Positions 11,001 through 20,939 of a stretch of 64,000 bases of DNA are shown here, piece by piece (positions within the stretch are counted from its first letter, which is position 1; every line of letters starts with the position of its first letter). Location: contig CM072548.1 of NCBI GenBank assembly GCA_036898215.1, positions 16,379,730-16,443,729 on the forward strand, written 5' to 3'. The translations under genes and the position numbers were made by a program. The notes under the pieces were generated by a model. The model was given only the letters and a program-made list of their open reading frames with translations. It made no database searches and was not told where the DNA came from. Source of the DNA: Platycarya strobilacea (lineage: Eukaryota > Streptophyta > Magnoliopsida > Fagales > Juglandaceae).

Positions 11001-13894
11001 TGATCAATGATCACATTCCTGTTCAACCCCATCTTTACCCACCTCAACGATGATTCAAAGAAAGAACTGATAAATGAATAATATACTGAACAAATAATAA
11101 TCTTATAATCAGATAAAAAATTTTAGACTTAATGTTCAAATATATGCAGCAGAGAAACAAAGCTGTCTAAACCATTTGTTCAGGTAGAGAGACTAGTGCA
11201 TAAAAATAACAATTTGTTTTCATAACGAAATATGCAAGTTTCTCAAATCAACCTTAGTCAGTCTTAGGCAAAGTTTAGCAGAGGAACATCACTCGCTTGA
11301 ACTTTTTAACGTCTCTAAATTTTCTCAAAGCGGTGCCAAGCAAATATCAATCATCACCTATAAAATAGGCATGCAAAGGAGTTGGGCGGCACCTTCTGTG
11401 TCATTGAAGTTGTCTTCGATGTAGAGTGGTGGCTGATGAACTATCTACGGGTTTCATGGTTGTGCTCAATTCCTAGTTGTTGAAACAAGGAACATCGTGA
11501 GGTTCCTTTTGTGAGGGTGGCAGATGTCGAGGGGCAAACTAGTAGTTGCTGGAAGAGAGACAAACTGGTTGAGGTGCTGTCTGTGGCTGAGAGAGGTGCT
11601 ATTTACATGGACTTGGCTGTTGGACCTCACATAGGGAAGAATGGCTTGCGGTGGTTCACTAGTTTTGGGCAGTGCCTTGTATGGTGAAATGGTTGGTTGC
11701 ACCGGTGGTTCTCCAATGGGAGGTGCACAATGTGAAGCAAGGCTGTAGCGGTTGACGTCAACCGGGGCTGGAAAGAAGGGCTTAGAGCGGTTCGCATGAT
11801 CCGGTCTGAGGGTTTACGGTTGGATGTGTTAGTGGCCGCTGCTTACTCATTGGTACAACATTCACAGTGGAATGTCGGTGGCAGTTGGCAATGGTGCTGC
11901 AGGTCTTGAGAGGCTAGGCAGAGAAGATGTGTATGGCATGGCTTGCTGTCTCCACTTGGTTAGACAGTGCATGGGGAGTGAATGTGCAACTTGAGAAAGG
12001 GGGGGCTTCCTTAACCTTCTCTGGCGGTGCATGGCAGTGGGAAAAACAGAGACATGAGGGAAATACATCAAGTCACAGCCCTAGGCCTTAATAACATGGA
12101 TTATATATGCAGGTCTCATTAGTTTTGGGTTGGGCTGATCCATAGGGCCCTTCTATAATTCTGGGTATAAAACTTGTGAGTTTTTTAATCTATCAGATTA
12201 CATGCCAGTTGCCTCTCCAACACCACCCACCTTTAAATAAGTAGAGTGAAAGTTGCTTTTCTTTGATGATTAATAACTTTAATTATTTATTGAGTTTACC
12301 ATTATGGCCTGTCTAGTTTACAATTGTCAGAGTTTATAGAAGTTATGTTCAGAAACATTTTTTTCTACAAGTAATGCTCAACAACATTTAAGCAGGGCAT
12401 AGCATGAAATTGCTCCTGTTTATGAGAGATCAATCGGTACTACCTTAATGAAGATAAAATGAACACTTATGAAGATCATATTGTTGCAGGTTCATCAATG
12501 CCCTCAGCCTTTATATTATGGACCATGAGAGAACTACCTTCATCAGTCTCAGCTAAACCACTAGAAGCAAGTACGATAACTTTCGTTGTTGATAACTCAG
12601 CTGTAGTGCAAAATCCTCAGCGCTGGACAGCTGCAATGCAGAATCAGGTTTGGACATCCTCTTTGCTGGTTCATTCATGAATGCGTGAGCCTAGGTTTTT
12701 ATCTCATTAATTTGGAACTCTCAACCCCGTCTGCATGATTTGGAGGTGCCTGTCAATTTTATTATGCAATGATGGAAATGGCGCAACTCCTTTCTGAGTT
12801 TAATATCCCCTCCACACACCTTTCTTTCTGTCTCTCAGGCAAAGCATTAAAAAAATGGCATAACCAGGTTTTTTAGCATTGATGTTTGGTGATTGAGAAA
12901 ATTTACTTACTAGTTGAATGGTATATCCCGGGTTTACTTCCAAGGGGTGGGTCCAAAGGGCCCTGCTGTGGTGAGGTCTCACATCATCAAAATAATTATT
13001 CTCTTACCGGATGCTTTATTAAAATAAACAGTTAAGGATAATTTTGGAATAGATTTCAAATGATGAGATAGTAAATCACATTTGCAGCAGTCAAGTTTAA
13101 TGACAATTTATTTAAGATTTCCAATTCGCTAGTATTTCTTGATGATGACTTGAATTGCACAGAAAGGTACCAACATATGATGGTTGAACTCAAATCAAGA
13201 GAGAATATTTTCTGCTGGAGAGATATTGTAGATTGAACATATTGACTATTTAGTTAGAAGAGGGACCAATGGTAAGATGAAATAGCATCTTGATCAGAGG
13301 AATGGATTAGTGTAAAACAAAACAGACTCAAGAAAGCCAACCATACTTCTTTTCAGTATTATAAGGTGAATTTAGGTCAAAAGGAATGGAGCTTTTATGA
13401 TAAAATAAAGTGGAGGCAAAAGAAGCAACCAAATAAAGTGTGATTGGCTTTTCTGATAGTAAGATGGAATATTGGAGGAAACTTTTATGTGTTTCTTAAT
13501 AATTTGAACAGGGATAAGAATTAAGAGACCGGAGTATCTAGGGACCTACCGATTATCTGATATTGACACATCTAATGATGGAAGAATTTAGTATGACGTG
13601 GAAGATTCTCCGAAAACAGTTCTAAGATCAAGAAAATACTAGACGGTTGATGGAAGATTTAGTATGACATTTCTCTCATGGAAAAGAGTCATTATGTCCT
13701 TTTATTTTCTGTAGTATATTTGTATTTCTTCTGTATCCTTATGCATCAGTGCAGTATATATTTCTTATGCTTTGATGCCTATTAGGATCTCTCTTCCATA
13801 GGATGACTTGGCTATTTTCATTAACTTGAAATATTTTTTTGCATTTTATCTTTGTACTTTGTCTGTGCAGACATCGAGAGGGAGTCCCATATAA
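2024..13894 (+). CDS. TOM1-like (THH1/TOM1/TOM3 domain) membrane protein, 3' eight exons
   Basis: Spliced gene, 5' part outside the window. Coding exons: 2024-2201, 2349-2444, 3258-3318, 4699-4763, 4935-5009, 5110-5185, 12490-12647 and 13871-13894 (stop TAA). All have AG/GT borders and phases join without a break. The first visible exon reads VDLCHQANDEDEE. Later exons give GKNPIDSTVVAR, VYVNFFAIAILLLGG, FAGLAVVSVLCFTSSSFVALL, LYHWPQHHTNVVC and SSMPSAFILWTMREL, ending TSRGSPI. These match, from memory, the plant THH1/TOM1/TOM3 (DUF1084) seven-pass family related to tobamovirus multiplication protein 1, host factors on vacuolar membranes. About 244 residues are visible, with at least four hydrophobic segments. 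Intron 6 is 7.3 kb because a LINE inserted antisense; intron 3 (3319-4698) holds a LINE ORF1 fragment. No lesion was seen, so it is probably functional. The family is confident; the exact paralogue is not. Confidence 0.85.
4031..4450 (+). pseudogene. Isolated LINE ORF1 N-terminal fragment inside an intron
   Basis: An open stretch of 139 codons in the intron between TOM1-like exons 3258-3318 and 4699-4763. It contains NVLIDYKSFEFKRE, WWRIMESS, VVKYIDQEALVWLAAMVKE, GNQVLVVQR and RGLIVVPKGRQGEGW. The same order of motifs occurs at the start of the LINE at 11.07 kb (minus) and, more distantly, at 30.64 kb (plus), so this is the ORF1 amino-terminal domain of that LINE family. No endonuclease or RT follows and no poly-A tail is visible. 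It is therefore a 5' fragment, which is unusual because LINEs normally lose the 5' end. A duplicated GGAGGAACTTTGG unit lies near 4381-4405. It is probably removed with the intron. Confidence 0.6.
5560..5745 (+). repeat. Degenerate short tandem repeat in TOM1-like intron 6
   Basis: About six imperfect copies of a unit of roughly 25-35 bases built on GGCCAGAGGCTACTATTATATC lie between exon 5110-5185 and the LINE. The units vary in length and no protein is encoded. The sequence shows nothing further about its origin. Confidence 0.5.
5792..5804. repeat. Target-site duplication, 3' side of antisense LINE
   Basis: AAATGAATAATAT, identical to 11072-11084. The two copies bracket the LINE exactly. 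Confidence 0.9.
5950..9488 (-). pseudogene. LINE ORF2: endonuclease, reverse transcriptase, zf-RVT (disabled)
   Basis: ORF2 can be followed from an ATG at 9488-9486: MKPKIVSWNVQGLNEANK is the start of an exonuclease/endonuclease/phosphatase domain, with LQETKL after an in-frame stop. The end of that domain is at 9014-8760 (FTWSNTQTWSRLDRFLISPE, SDHFHILL). RT begins near 8096 (LNTSFIALILKKNG, DFRPISLINGVYKIISNVLANRL) and continues at 7800-7189 (GLRQGDPLSPLLFVIIMEALSRML). The catalytic box reads LLFANDTLIFCE, so one of the paired aspartates (FADD) is replaced by asparagine. The tail at 6503-5950 has VDRLWWIPAGKGAFSVRSFY and a CXXC-type finger. Multiple stops and frameshifts add to this. Confidence 0.88.
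9667..11047 (-). pseudogene. LINE ORF1 (nucleic-acid-binding protein, disabled)
   Basis: The amino-terminal domain at 11047-10796 reads MGLNRNVIIDHKCFEFKRE, KWWRITESSSRFVKYI, IEALAWLATMVKKG and GTKVLVLQT. Fragments at 10729-10541 (MIPKGRLGRGWTNFIDTL), 10433-10209 and 9987-9667 follow in shifted frames. ORF1 of plant LINEs is thought to coat the element RNA. The motif order (basic/aromatic start, helix with WL, beta strands ending IPKGR-G-GW) is shared with 4031-4450 and 30641-31207. A run of GCCCAG/GCCCAA hexamers at 10310-10336 encodes an Ala-Trp repeat (minus), probably slippage. Confidence 0.65.
11072..11084. repeat. Target-site duplication, 5' side of antisense LINE
   Basis: Identical to 5792-5804 (AAATGAATAATAT). 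Confidence 0.9.
11085..12489. other. Remainder of TOM1-like intron 6
   Basis: No supportable gene. The 11400-12080 stretch is more GC-rich than its surroundings and may be an old duplicated segment, but I recognise no protein in any frame. The intron ends with the acceptor TTGTTGCAG before exon 12490. Confidence 0.5.
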
Positions 13895-14480
13895 CTGTCT
13901 TATTGAATGCAAATAATGACTGCTCTTCTCCAGCCACCTTTGGAAAGAAGGCTGGAATTTCTGAATGAAACTGGTTTGGCATTAACATAGACTGCGGCAT
14001 TACAATATTGGCAATCGGAGGACAACCCAAAGGTGGCTGCTTGCCAGTTTACCACTCTTTTGACATTCTTGGCATATTGTATATGGTGACAGAATGCTAA
14101 GTGAGGGATGATTCTCTTTCTCCAGTTGTAAAAAAGTTTGAAAGGCTGATTATGGGCAGCAATTGCCTCTGTTCCCTCCCCCCCCCCCCCCCCCCCCCCC
14201 CAACCCATATTTTGTCAAATGGCTCTTGATTTGCAATCTGGTTTATGCGCGTTTGATTTGATTTGACGGTAAGAGAAATGAGGATCACGAGCACTTAAAA
14301 ATATTTTAGCAGAATTATCTAAAACTTTCCAATAAAGAGTGGAGATAAAGGCCTATGGTTATTGGCGTGAACTTTTTCCGGAGAAGAAGCATTAACAAAA
14401 ACGAAATTTGAAGACAGATACTCGTAATGTGGATTTGAAGCATTAAACATTTTTTAAGAGATTAGGAGTGATCACGACTT
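13895..14480 (+). other. TOM1-like 3' UTR and downstream flank
   Basis: Sequence after the TAA at 13892-13894. No further coding exon was seen. It includes the poly-C run at 14178-14201. A polyadenylation site cannot be fixed by eye. Confidence 0.4.
14178..14201 (+). repeat. Homopolymer: 24 C
   Basis: An uninterrupted run of 24 cytosines, unusual in this AT-rich genome. Its exact length may be a sequencing or assembly artefact. Confidence 0.9.
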
Positions 14481-15335
14481 AGAGGCAGTCGGATTTCAAC
14501 TCCAAACTTAATCGGAGTTCAAATCTGAATTCCAACTCAGGCTCCATCTTTTGAAGGCTTAGACCCGACTCTAACTCCAACTTCGATTTGTCAGAGTGGA
14601 GTTGGATTTGAGCTTTCAACTTTGGACTTATTTTTTTTTTTTAAGCTTCATATTTAGCCCATTAAAAAAAGAAATTGTGGGTTTTCAAATATCAACTTTT
14701 CAAAAAATAAAATTTAAAACTAAAACAAAATTATTCATTGCAATTTTACTTCTATTCTAATATCTAATTTATTTTTTATACTAGACAGATACTATAGTGT
14801 TTAGTTATATGTTATCATACTATAGTATTACATATTATTTTTAGTGTCTAATTACATGTTATACTTTAGTAAGTTAGTATTATGAATTATTATACTAGGC
14901 TTATTTAAATTTTAGTGTTCTAACTTCTATACTTGATTATGTATGATAGTAATACAATAATGTTTACGTATACTAAATTATCATTAATTTATTTATATTA
15001 TAGTATAAGTATATTATAAAAAATAATAATTAGCTCATACTAATATATTATTGAATTTAACTATATAAGTTCAAGTTATATAATTATATAATTATACTAT
15101 TATATATAATAAATATATAGATAAACACATTTTTGTGACATGTATTGAAGTCAAATTCAGAGTTGGAATTGGAGTCGGGAAAAGTTGGAATTGGAGTCTA
15201 AACATAAAATCAAAGTTGGATCGGATCGGATTGGAGTCGGTGCAACAACACCTCCAACTCCGACTTAAAACTGAAAGGAAAAAAAAAATTTAACCCCTTC
15301 TTTGCTTTGTAGGAGTTGGAGCAAAGCTGGAGTGA
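14480..15335. repeat. Possible non-autonomous element with GGAGTTGGA-rich ends
   Basis: The two ends (about 14480-14630 and 15150-15335) are dense in GGAGTTGGA/TCCAACTCC hexamer variants in both orientations, flanking an AT-rich core without coding potential. I found no clear terminal repeat or target-site duplication, so the class is unknown. Confidence 0.3.
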
Positions 15336-16095
15336 GAATCAAGTTTTCAGATTTTGCTCAATCTTAGAAGAGATTTCAATAATGCACTTTTTAAAGGATT
15401 ATTAACCCTTTATGTTTATATTTTTTCATATCCGATCTATCCAATATCCATCACATTTTTTGTACATCTCAAATCCTTGTGCTGTTGGCCACGCCAGAGT
15501 TGGCCAACCACCACAAAGATTTATGACCAAATTTACCAATCTTTTATCCGGAAAAAAGTACTAAATTCAAAGACAGCAATAGAGAGCTGACAATTCGCCT
15601 CCACCCAAAACACAAATCATAATGATTTGTAGGTAAGAGACAAATGATACCTGCATTTCAATATGTCGCAATGAGTATGGCAATTCTTATTATTTTCATG
15701 CTTTATTTTTAAAATAGAAAAAATAAACAGAACACTAATTTTTTATCTGCAATCTGTTAACGTCATCAGGTTGTTAGTGCTTTTTCCATCATCCCGTCTC
15801 ATCATTATTATTTTTTTAACTTTTATATAAAATAAAATAAATAATTAAATTTTTTAAAATTCTAAAATAACTTTTTGAATTTTTAAAATAAAACTAATGT
15901 TAAAATAATTTTTTTTTAAATTTTTCATTTTTATCTTATTTTATTTATGAAAACAAACTACACTGTCTATAAGACGGCTGAAACTTTAAATTATTATGAT
16001 CAGCAAACCCACTAACACCTTGAAAACACAAAACAAAACTAAAAAGAAAACAAAATCGAAGGAGATGTATCAAGCTTTTTATCAAGAGCAGTGCT

Positions 16096-16199
16096 GGGGG
16101 ATACGCAGCACTCAGCGTATCCCTCTCACATGAACAGTGCCATGCACTGTTCATGGCACTGTTCATGTGAGGGGGATGCGCTGAGTGTGCGTGCTCCCC
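16096..16199. repeat. Foldback hairpin, about 48-bp arms
   Basis: 16096-16144 and 16152-16199 are inverted copies with few mismatches around a 7-base loop. The inner 20 bases of each arm (ending GAACAGTGCCATG) pair perfectly. The outer arms carry CAGCGTATCCC/CAGCGCATCCC. No ORF. It is probably a very small foldback transposon and its transcript would form a miRNA-precursor-like stem. Confidence 0.75.
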
Positions 16200-17158
16200 C
16201 TCATTTCTCTTTTATCAATAGGTAGGGTTCATAATCATACAACTCTTCCCCTTTAATGATTTCATTTCAGGTAAAGTCCTTTTGATGATTTCAAATTTGA
16301 ATCGTTGAGAAATTATTTGACGGAGGATGGTTGGTGTTTGTTGACAAGGATAATAAGGCCACCATTCCCCAACTGCATATAAAGTTATACATTATCTAAT
16401 ATTGTCTATATGGGTTTCTCTCTCCCTTAGTTTTAATTGAAAATTTGATAAGATTTCAATTATTGGTCATAAAAATATTATTTTCATTTTCATTTTTTTC
16501 ATATTTGGGTGTCCGATAACAGGGTCCCAATTAGTCTCTAAGGTGAACAAGCCCTCGGCAAAATACTTTCCATAAGTGCACCTCTCATAATTCAAAAATA
16601 AATAAATAAAATTCTCTTAATCCAATAGCTGCATTTTTTCATGGGCAATGCTAGGCTACTGGTGCTGTCTAGTACAAAGTATTTTTTTTAATATTTTTCT
16701 TTTAATATTTTTTAATATTTTTAATTAATAAAAAAATACATCAATATATTAAAAATCACTTTCTTAATTATTAAGTAAAAATGATAATAATAAAAAATTA
16801 ACTTGTAAAAGGGTCAAATAGGAAAGTATTGATGTGGTAGACTAGACTTTTCTTTATTTTATAACTTATGTTGTATAAGTGTTGTAAAATATGTTGTGTG
16901 TATATCACTTCCCTTAACTAATGAGATATATGATAAGAGTTGACATCAAATTAATTCAGCAAGGCCTTTACGCAAATAAATACTAAAGAACGAAGGTGCA
17001 ATAAAATTTGATATATCAAGGTTTAGACTTTAGAGTGAGAAATTTTGTACAAAGCTACCTAATTAGGAATTCAAGGGTATTACGTTCAACACATACTAAA
17101 TCCATGCGGACAAATATTCAACGAGCCTGGTTTATTTTTTTGAGTTTATCTCAATCTA

Positions 17159-17185
17159 ATTTATTTTATTTTATTTTATTTTATT
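17159..17185 (+). repeat. (TTTTA)n microsatellite
   Basis: About five TTTTA units directly upstream of the Copia insertion site. Confidence 0.85.
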
Positions 17186-17252
17186 ATTATAATTTTTTTA
17201 AAATTTTTATATAAATTAAAATAAATCATTTAACTTTTTAAAATTTAAAAAT

Positions 17253-17513
17253 TGTTATAAACAAACGTCGGCCGCCGCCCCTATGTCCCACCACTAAATT
17301 ATGTGAATGACCCCACCACTATTATTTTAAATCTGCATAGTAACTTGCATAGTAATTTGCATAGTGACTTGCATAGTAATTTCAACGCCTATAAATATGG
17401 GCTTCAGTTGTAATAAAATTCATAAGAAAATATAGAGAGAGAAAGAAAGTTTCAGTTCTTAAGAGTTTCTTTTCTCTTGCAATAGTAGTAGTTTTCTTTT
17501 TAGTTTTATAACA
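17253..17513 (+). repeat. 5' LTR of non-autonomous Copia
   Basis: 261 bp, TGTTATAAAC...TTTTATAACA. It contains tandem GCATAGTAACTT-like 12-mers and a TATA box, and is nearly identical to 21892-22140 apart from one extra 12-mer. Confidence 0.93.
17389..17397 (+). promoter_or_regulatory. LTR TATA box
   Basis: CTATAAATA within the 5' LTR, conserved at the same place in the 3' LTR and in the LTRs of the intact relative (48507-48516). It is the likely core promoter. Confidence 0.65.
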
Positions 17514-17527
17514 CGTTATCAGCACGA
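17514..17527 (+). other. Primer-binding site, possibly tRNA-Ile anticodon arm
   Basis: CGTTATCAGCACGA directly follows the 5' LTR and is identical in the relative at 48646-48659. It does not match the common initiator-Met 3' end (TGGTATCAGAGC). Its complement resembles the anticodon stem-loop of plant tRNA-Ile as I remember it, with C facing the inosine position. Confidence 0.5.
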
Positions 17528-17789
17528 GGTTCTACCGATACTGAAGCTAATGGTCTTCTACTTCAAGTAAGTTTTTCAATATATTATTTGCAGTCCTTGA
17601 GATAAATATTAAAGGTAATATTGCTGAATATTACTTGATAAAATTTTATTTTTATTCTCATGATAATGTGAATATATTTATTAAATTCACAGATTTATTT
17701 TTGTAATATAATGTCAAATATTGAGATTTATTACTATTGACATTTCTAAAAAATATTATTTATCCAGATCCTTGATGAGATCTATTTGG

Positions 17790-19804
17790 ATATGATGATG
17801 AACTTGAAAGATACAATCATAGAAGGAATTCATGTGTCCCTGAAGGACCGTGCTGTGTATCTCATGATGAAAGATCATCATACTGTGTGAAATAAATTAA
17901 GAGAGTGATATAAGCACCAGAAGATGTAATCCTCTCAAAAGATCATTATGATTTATTGCACCTGAAGTTGCAAGATTTTAAGAGTGGTATTGAATATTCT
18001 GCACTCTTTAAAACCAGCTCAATATTAAAATTATACAGTGAAAATGTCACTGATGATGATATATAAAAGAAGACATTATTTTTCATACCTCGAATGTGCT
18101 CCTGTAGTAGCAATATCGAGAGTGAAAGTTCAACAAATATTCTGAACTTTTATTTTGTCTTCCAGTGATTGAGCTAAATAATGAGTTTTTGTTACACCAG
18201 TTACGTCCTATTAATGATATCGAATTTACACAATTCCCAGAAGTGAACGGGAACTAAGGGCGTAGACGTGGTAAAAAAATTATAGAAGTGTTGGTCCCAA
18301 AAGCGACAACACTAAAAATGATAAAAATATATCGTATCACCAGAAGTGATCAAACTCAGAGAAGGGTAAAAGCTCTCAGAATAATTCTTCATAAAAGATG
18401 AAAATGTTTGTCATAGATGTAATATGACTAAACAGTAGTCACGTACCTGTTGTACGGTCAAGCATTTGATTTATTTATACTAAGTTTTTATATATAAGCT
18501 TATTAATATTTCATCATGTTTTGAAATAATGAAATATCGGTACCTGAAGCACGACAATAAATTACTTGGGATAAAGTCCTGTTTAAATTTGATCCTCTTA
18601 CAAATAAATGTGAACCAGAAGTTCAGAGGATTATTTATCTGCAAAATGTTGCAAATCAATTACATGATATATTTACTGACACTAAAAGTGTTGTAAAATC
18701 ATATATTACTGCTGTTAATGCTTAAGCAGGAATTGAAGTCCCTGAAGGACGAGTTGTTAAAACAGAAATAAATGAGTCTAAGATACACCTGAAGCGTTGA
18801 AGACTTATTAGTGCACAAGAAAAATAAAAATCGGTGCTCATGAAGAGACCGTATTTTCTGTACAAAATATAATCCTCCTGAAGAGGAAACCTCCTGAAGA
18901 GGTAACTCCTGAAGAGGTAACTCCTGAAGAGTGTAACTCCTGAAGAGTATAACTCCTGAAGAGAAAACTCCTGAAGAGTATAAACCTCCTGAAGAGGAAC
19001 CTCCTGTAGAGGTGTTTCATGAAATGTTTTCCCCTGGAGAGGAACAAAGAGATCTCAATACATTTCATGAGTACTGGAAAATTTATGGATAGAAATAAAA
19101 CTGTTGTCGAAAACATATATGATAACACTTGATATTACCAGAAGTAATGAGCCAAAAACCGTCGAAGAATGTCGACGTAGAAATGATTGGCCAAAATGGA
19201 AAGCAGTTATTAAAACTGAATTAAACTCGCTAGTGAAGCGAGATGCATTTGGACCTGTTGTCCAAACACCAAAGGGTGTAATATTTGTCAGATATAAGTG
19301 AGTATTTATACGAAAGCGTAATGCGAAATGAAATTATGCGGTATAATTTGTCGCACAAGGTTTCCTGTAGAAACCCGAGAGCAATTATGAGGAAACATAT
19401 TTCCTTGTTATGAATGCAATCACATTCATATTTTTAATCGATTTGGTTATTGCAAAAGGATTAGATATGCAGTTAATGAATGTGGTCACTGCATATTTAT
19501 AAGCATCATTAGATTATTACGATACTTGAAGCATCTAATCCAAGTACATTTAGGAGTATGCACTTTATAAAGTTTCAAAGATCTTTATATGGGTTAAAGC
19601 AATCCGGACACATGTTGTATAATTGAATCAACGAGTATTTATTGAAAGAAGGATTTAAGAATAATCCTATATGTTCATGTGTTTTATCAGAATCTGGATT
19701 CGTCATTATTGCAGTTTACGTTGATGATTTACCTTGTTAGAACTCTTGAAAAGATCACAAGGGTTGCTATAAATTCAAGGAATGCATTTGAAAAGGAAAA
19801 ATCT
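17790..19804 (+). pseudogene. Decayed Copia gag, integrase region and start of RT
   Basis: Parallel to the intact gag-pol at 48815-53564 but with many stops and indels. Gag-like text runs 17790-18480 and ends in a damaged zinc knuckle. Most of protease and integrase is deleted: homology jumps near 18530 to the region after integrase. RT text includes RRNDWPKWKAVIKTELNSL (19170-19230), FGPVVQTPKG, and a VYVDDL catalytic box near 19705-19725, soon followed by stops. It cannot make functional protein. Confidence 0.85.
18869..19015 (+). repeat. Expanded CCTGAAGAGG repeat in pol relic
   Basis: About nine copies of a CTCCTGAAGAG-type unit, encoding Pro-Pro-Glu-Glu before decay. The intact relative has only a few related units (51700-51765), so the repeat expanded in this lineage. 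Confidence 0.8.
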
Positions 19805-19826
19805 TATTATTCAATTCATAGATGAG

Positions 19827-20267
19827 TTACAAGAATTTGAGACTTCTAGCCTCATCTCTCAAATGCATTTGCTTTTCATAAAGCAACGTACCATCCTTAT
19901 CTAAAGGATTAGGCAGTCGAAATGAAGAGGCAAGTAAGGATTTTAAATCCTTATTCTCCTGTTTTAAGTCTGCAAATTTTTTGTCAGACTCTTGAACGAG
20001 TCGTTGAAGTACAGAAACCTTCTCGTTAAGCTCCTCAATCTCACGATTTTTGGATTGTAATCGGTTGGAAAATCCAACAATAGAGGAGGAGTATCGGGTG
20101 CCGAGAGTCACCAGCTCATAAACAGCTTCACGATCTGACTTATTAGCCAGATCATTTGCTTGCTGCAGCATTGCACTTGCGGAAGATGCAGGATCAACTT
20201 GTAATTGAGGTGAAAGATACCTCATATGTTGATTGTGAGAAATAGTAAAAGGAAATTGATGAGCCAT
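19827..20267 (-). CDS. Hypothetical coiled-coil protein (antisense cargo ORF A)
   Basis: 146 codons, open from an ATG at 20267. The first 45 residues are polar with a Ser/Ala/Gln-rich stretch (PASSASAMLQQANDLANKSD). Residues about 70-115 form a heptad-rich coiled coil (LQSKNREIEELNEKVSVLQR, FADLKQENKDLKSLL). No signal peptide, membrane segment or catalytic motif. It resembles ORF B (20939-20454) in layout and in the core DLKQ-NK-LK, so the two are probably diverged duplicates or parts of one protein. Both stay open while the surrounding gag-pol does not. Family not recognised. A structural or RNA-binding role is only a guess. Confidence 0.5.
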   Translation of the reverse strand: MAHQFPFTISHNQHMRYLSPQLQVDPASSASAMLQQANDLANKSDREAVYELVTLGTRYSSSIVGFSNRLQSKNREIEELNEKVSVLQRLVQESDKKFADLKQENKDLKSLLASSFRLPNPLDKDGTLLYEKQMHLRDEARSLKFL

Positions 20268-20453
20268 TGGAAATTTGCAGAATAAGAATACAAATACAGA
20301 TGAATTATAGATATGAGAAGAAGATTTGATGCGTACTAAATGAAACTAAAGACGGTTCTTATAGAATTGGAAATAAGAACAAGACAAACCATCATCTCTT
20401 CGAATCTCACTTTACAAGATATGCTGGATGCATAATTTCAAAAGCCAGCGAGA

Positions 20454-20939
20454 TTAATTACAGCTATCCCTATTTTCTTGTAAACGCTGAACCTCTGCCG
20501 TTAGCTGCTGTTGTTGACTTTGTATCTGAGCTCTTTCTCGTTCCAGCTCTTCTACTCGTATTTTCAGGTCAAAAGAATACCAGTCTACAAGTTTCTTCAG
20601 CTCCTTGTTATCTTGTTTTAAATCTTTATTTTTTCTATCTTTAGTTGCAAGCGTTTGATGCAACTCAGATATTTGATTTTTAAGATGATCAACCTCACTC
20701 GTTCTCGCCAATAGCCTCTGAGACATGGTTGTAAGAGAGACAGCATATTGAGCACTGAGGGTTCTTGATGCTGCAATAATTTCAGGATCAGATTTACTAA
20801 ATAGATATATCTCTGCTCCTATCATGGTGTTTACAGCCTCAGGAGAAAATATAAGTGGTTGAGGTATAAAAGGTTCATGGTTTAAATCTGGGACATTAGA
20901 ATTTCTATCAGACATAATATTGTTCTGGATGAACAACAA
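20454..20939 (-). CDS. Hypothetical coiled-coil protein (antisense cargo ORF B)
   Basis: 161 codons from ATG 20939; an internal ATG in MSDRNSNVPDLNHEPF at codon 9 is an equally good start. Residues 10-60 are acidic/aliphatic with PQPLIFSPEAVNTMIGAEI. Residues about 75-160 are a long coiled coil (LLARTSEVDHLKNQISELHQ, KDRKNKDLKQDNKELKKLV, VEELERERAQIQSQQQQ). It lies 186 bases upstream of ORF A in the direction of reading, in the same strand but another frame. No recognised domain. Retained openness inside a dead retroelement suggests recent capture or selection; chance cannot be excluded. Confidence 0.5.
   Translation of the reverse strand: MLFIQNNIMSDRNSNVPDLNHEPFIPQPLIFSPEAVNTMIGAEIYLFSKSDPEIIAASRTLSAQYAVSLTTMSQRLLARTSEVDHLKNQISELHQTLATKDRKNKDLKQDNKELKKLVDWYSFDLKIRVEELERERAQIQSQQQQLTAEVQRLQENRDSCN

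Larger units (their letters stand above)
5805..11071 (-). mobile_element. Near full-length LINE inserted antisense in TOM1-like intron 6
   Basis: A 5.27 kb non-LTR retrotransposon on the minus strand. It has a perfect 13-bp target-site duplication (5792-5804 and 11072-11084), a short T run at 5803-5808 (poly-A tail), ORF1 starting about 25 bases inside the 5' end, then apurinic-type endonuclease, reverse transcriptase and zinc-binding tail. Both ORFs carry stops and frameshifts, so it is dead. The intact duplication and preserved 5' end mean it inserted as a full-length copy. It accounts for most of the 7.3 kb intron and its coding direction opposes that of the host gene. Confidence 0.93.
15336..17252. 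other. AT-rich intergenic sequence
   Basis: No gene supported. It contains the foldback at 16096-16199, long A/T tracts (15780-15950, 16680-16800) and a TTTTA microsatellite just before the Copia insertion. Confidence 0.5.

Noticed and set aside
17338..17382. Regular GCATAGTAACTT spacing that could suggest a CRISPR-like array
   Set aside because: Direct tandem units without spacers, inside plant LTRs; not a CRISPR.
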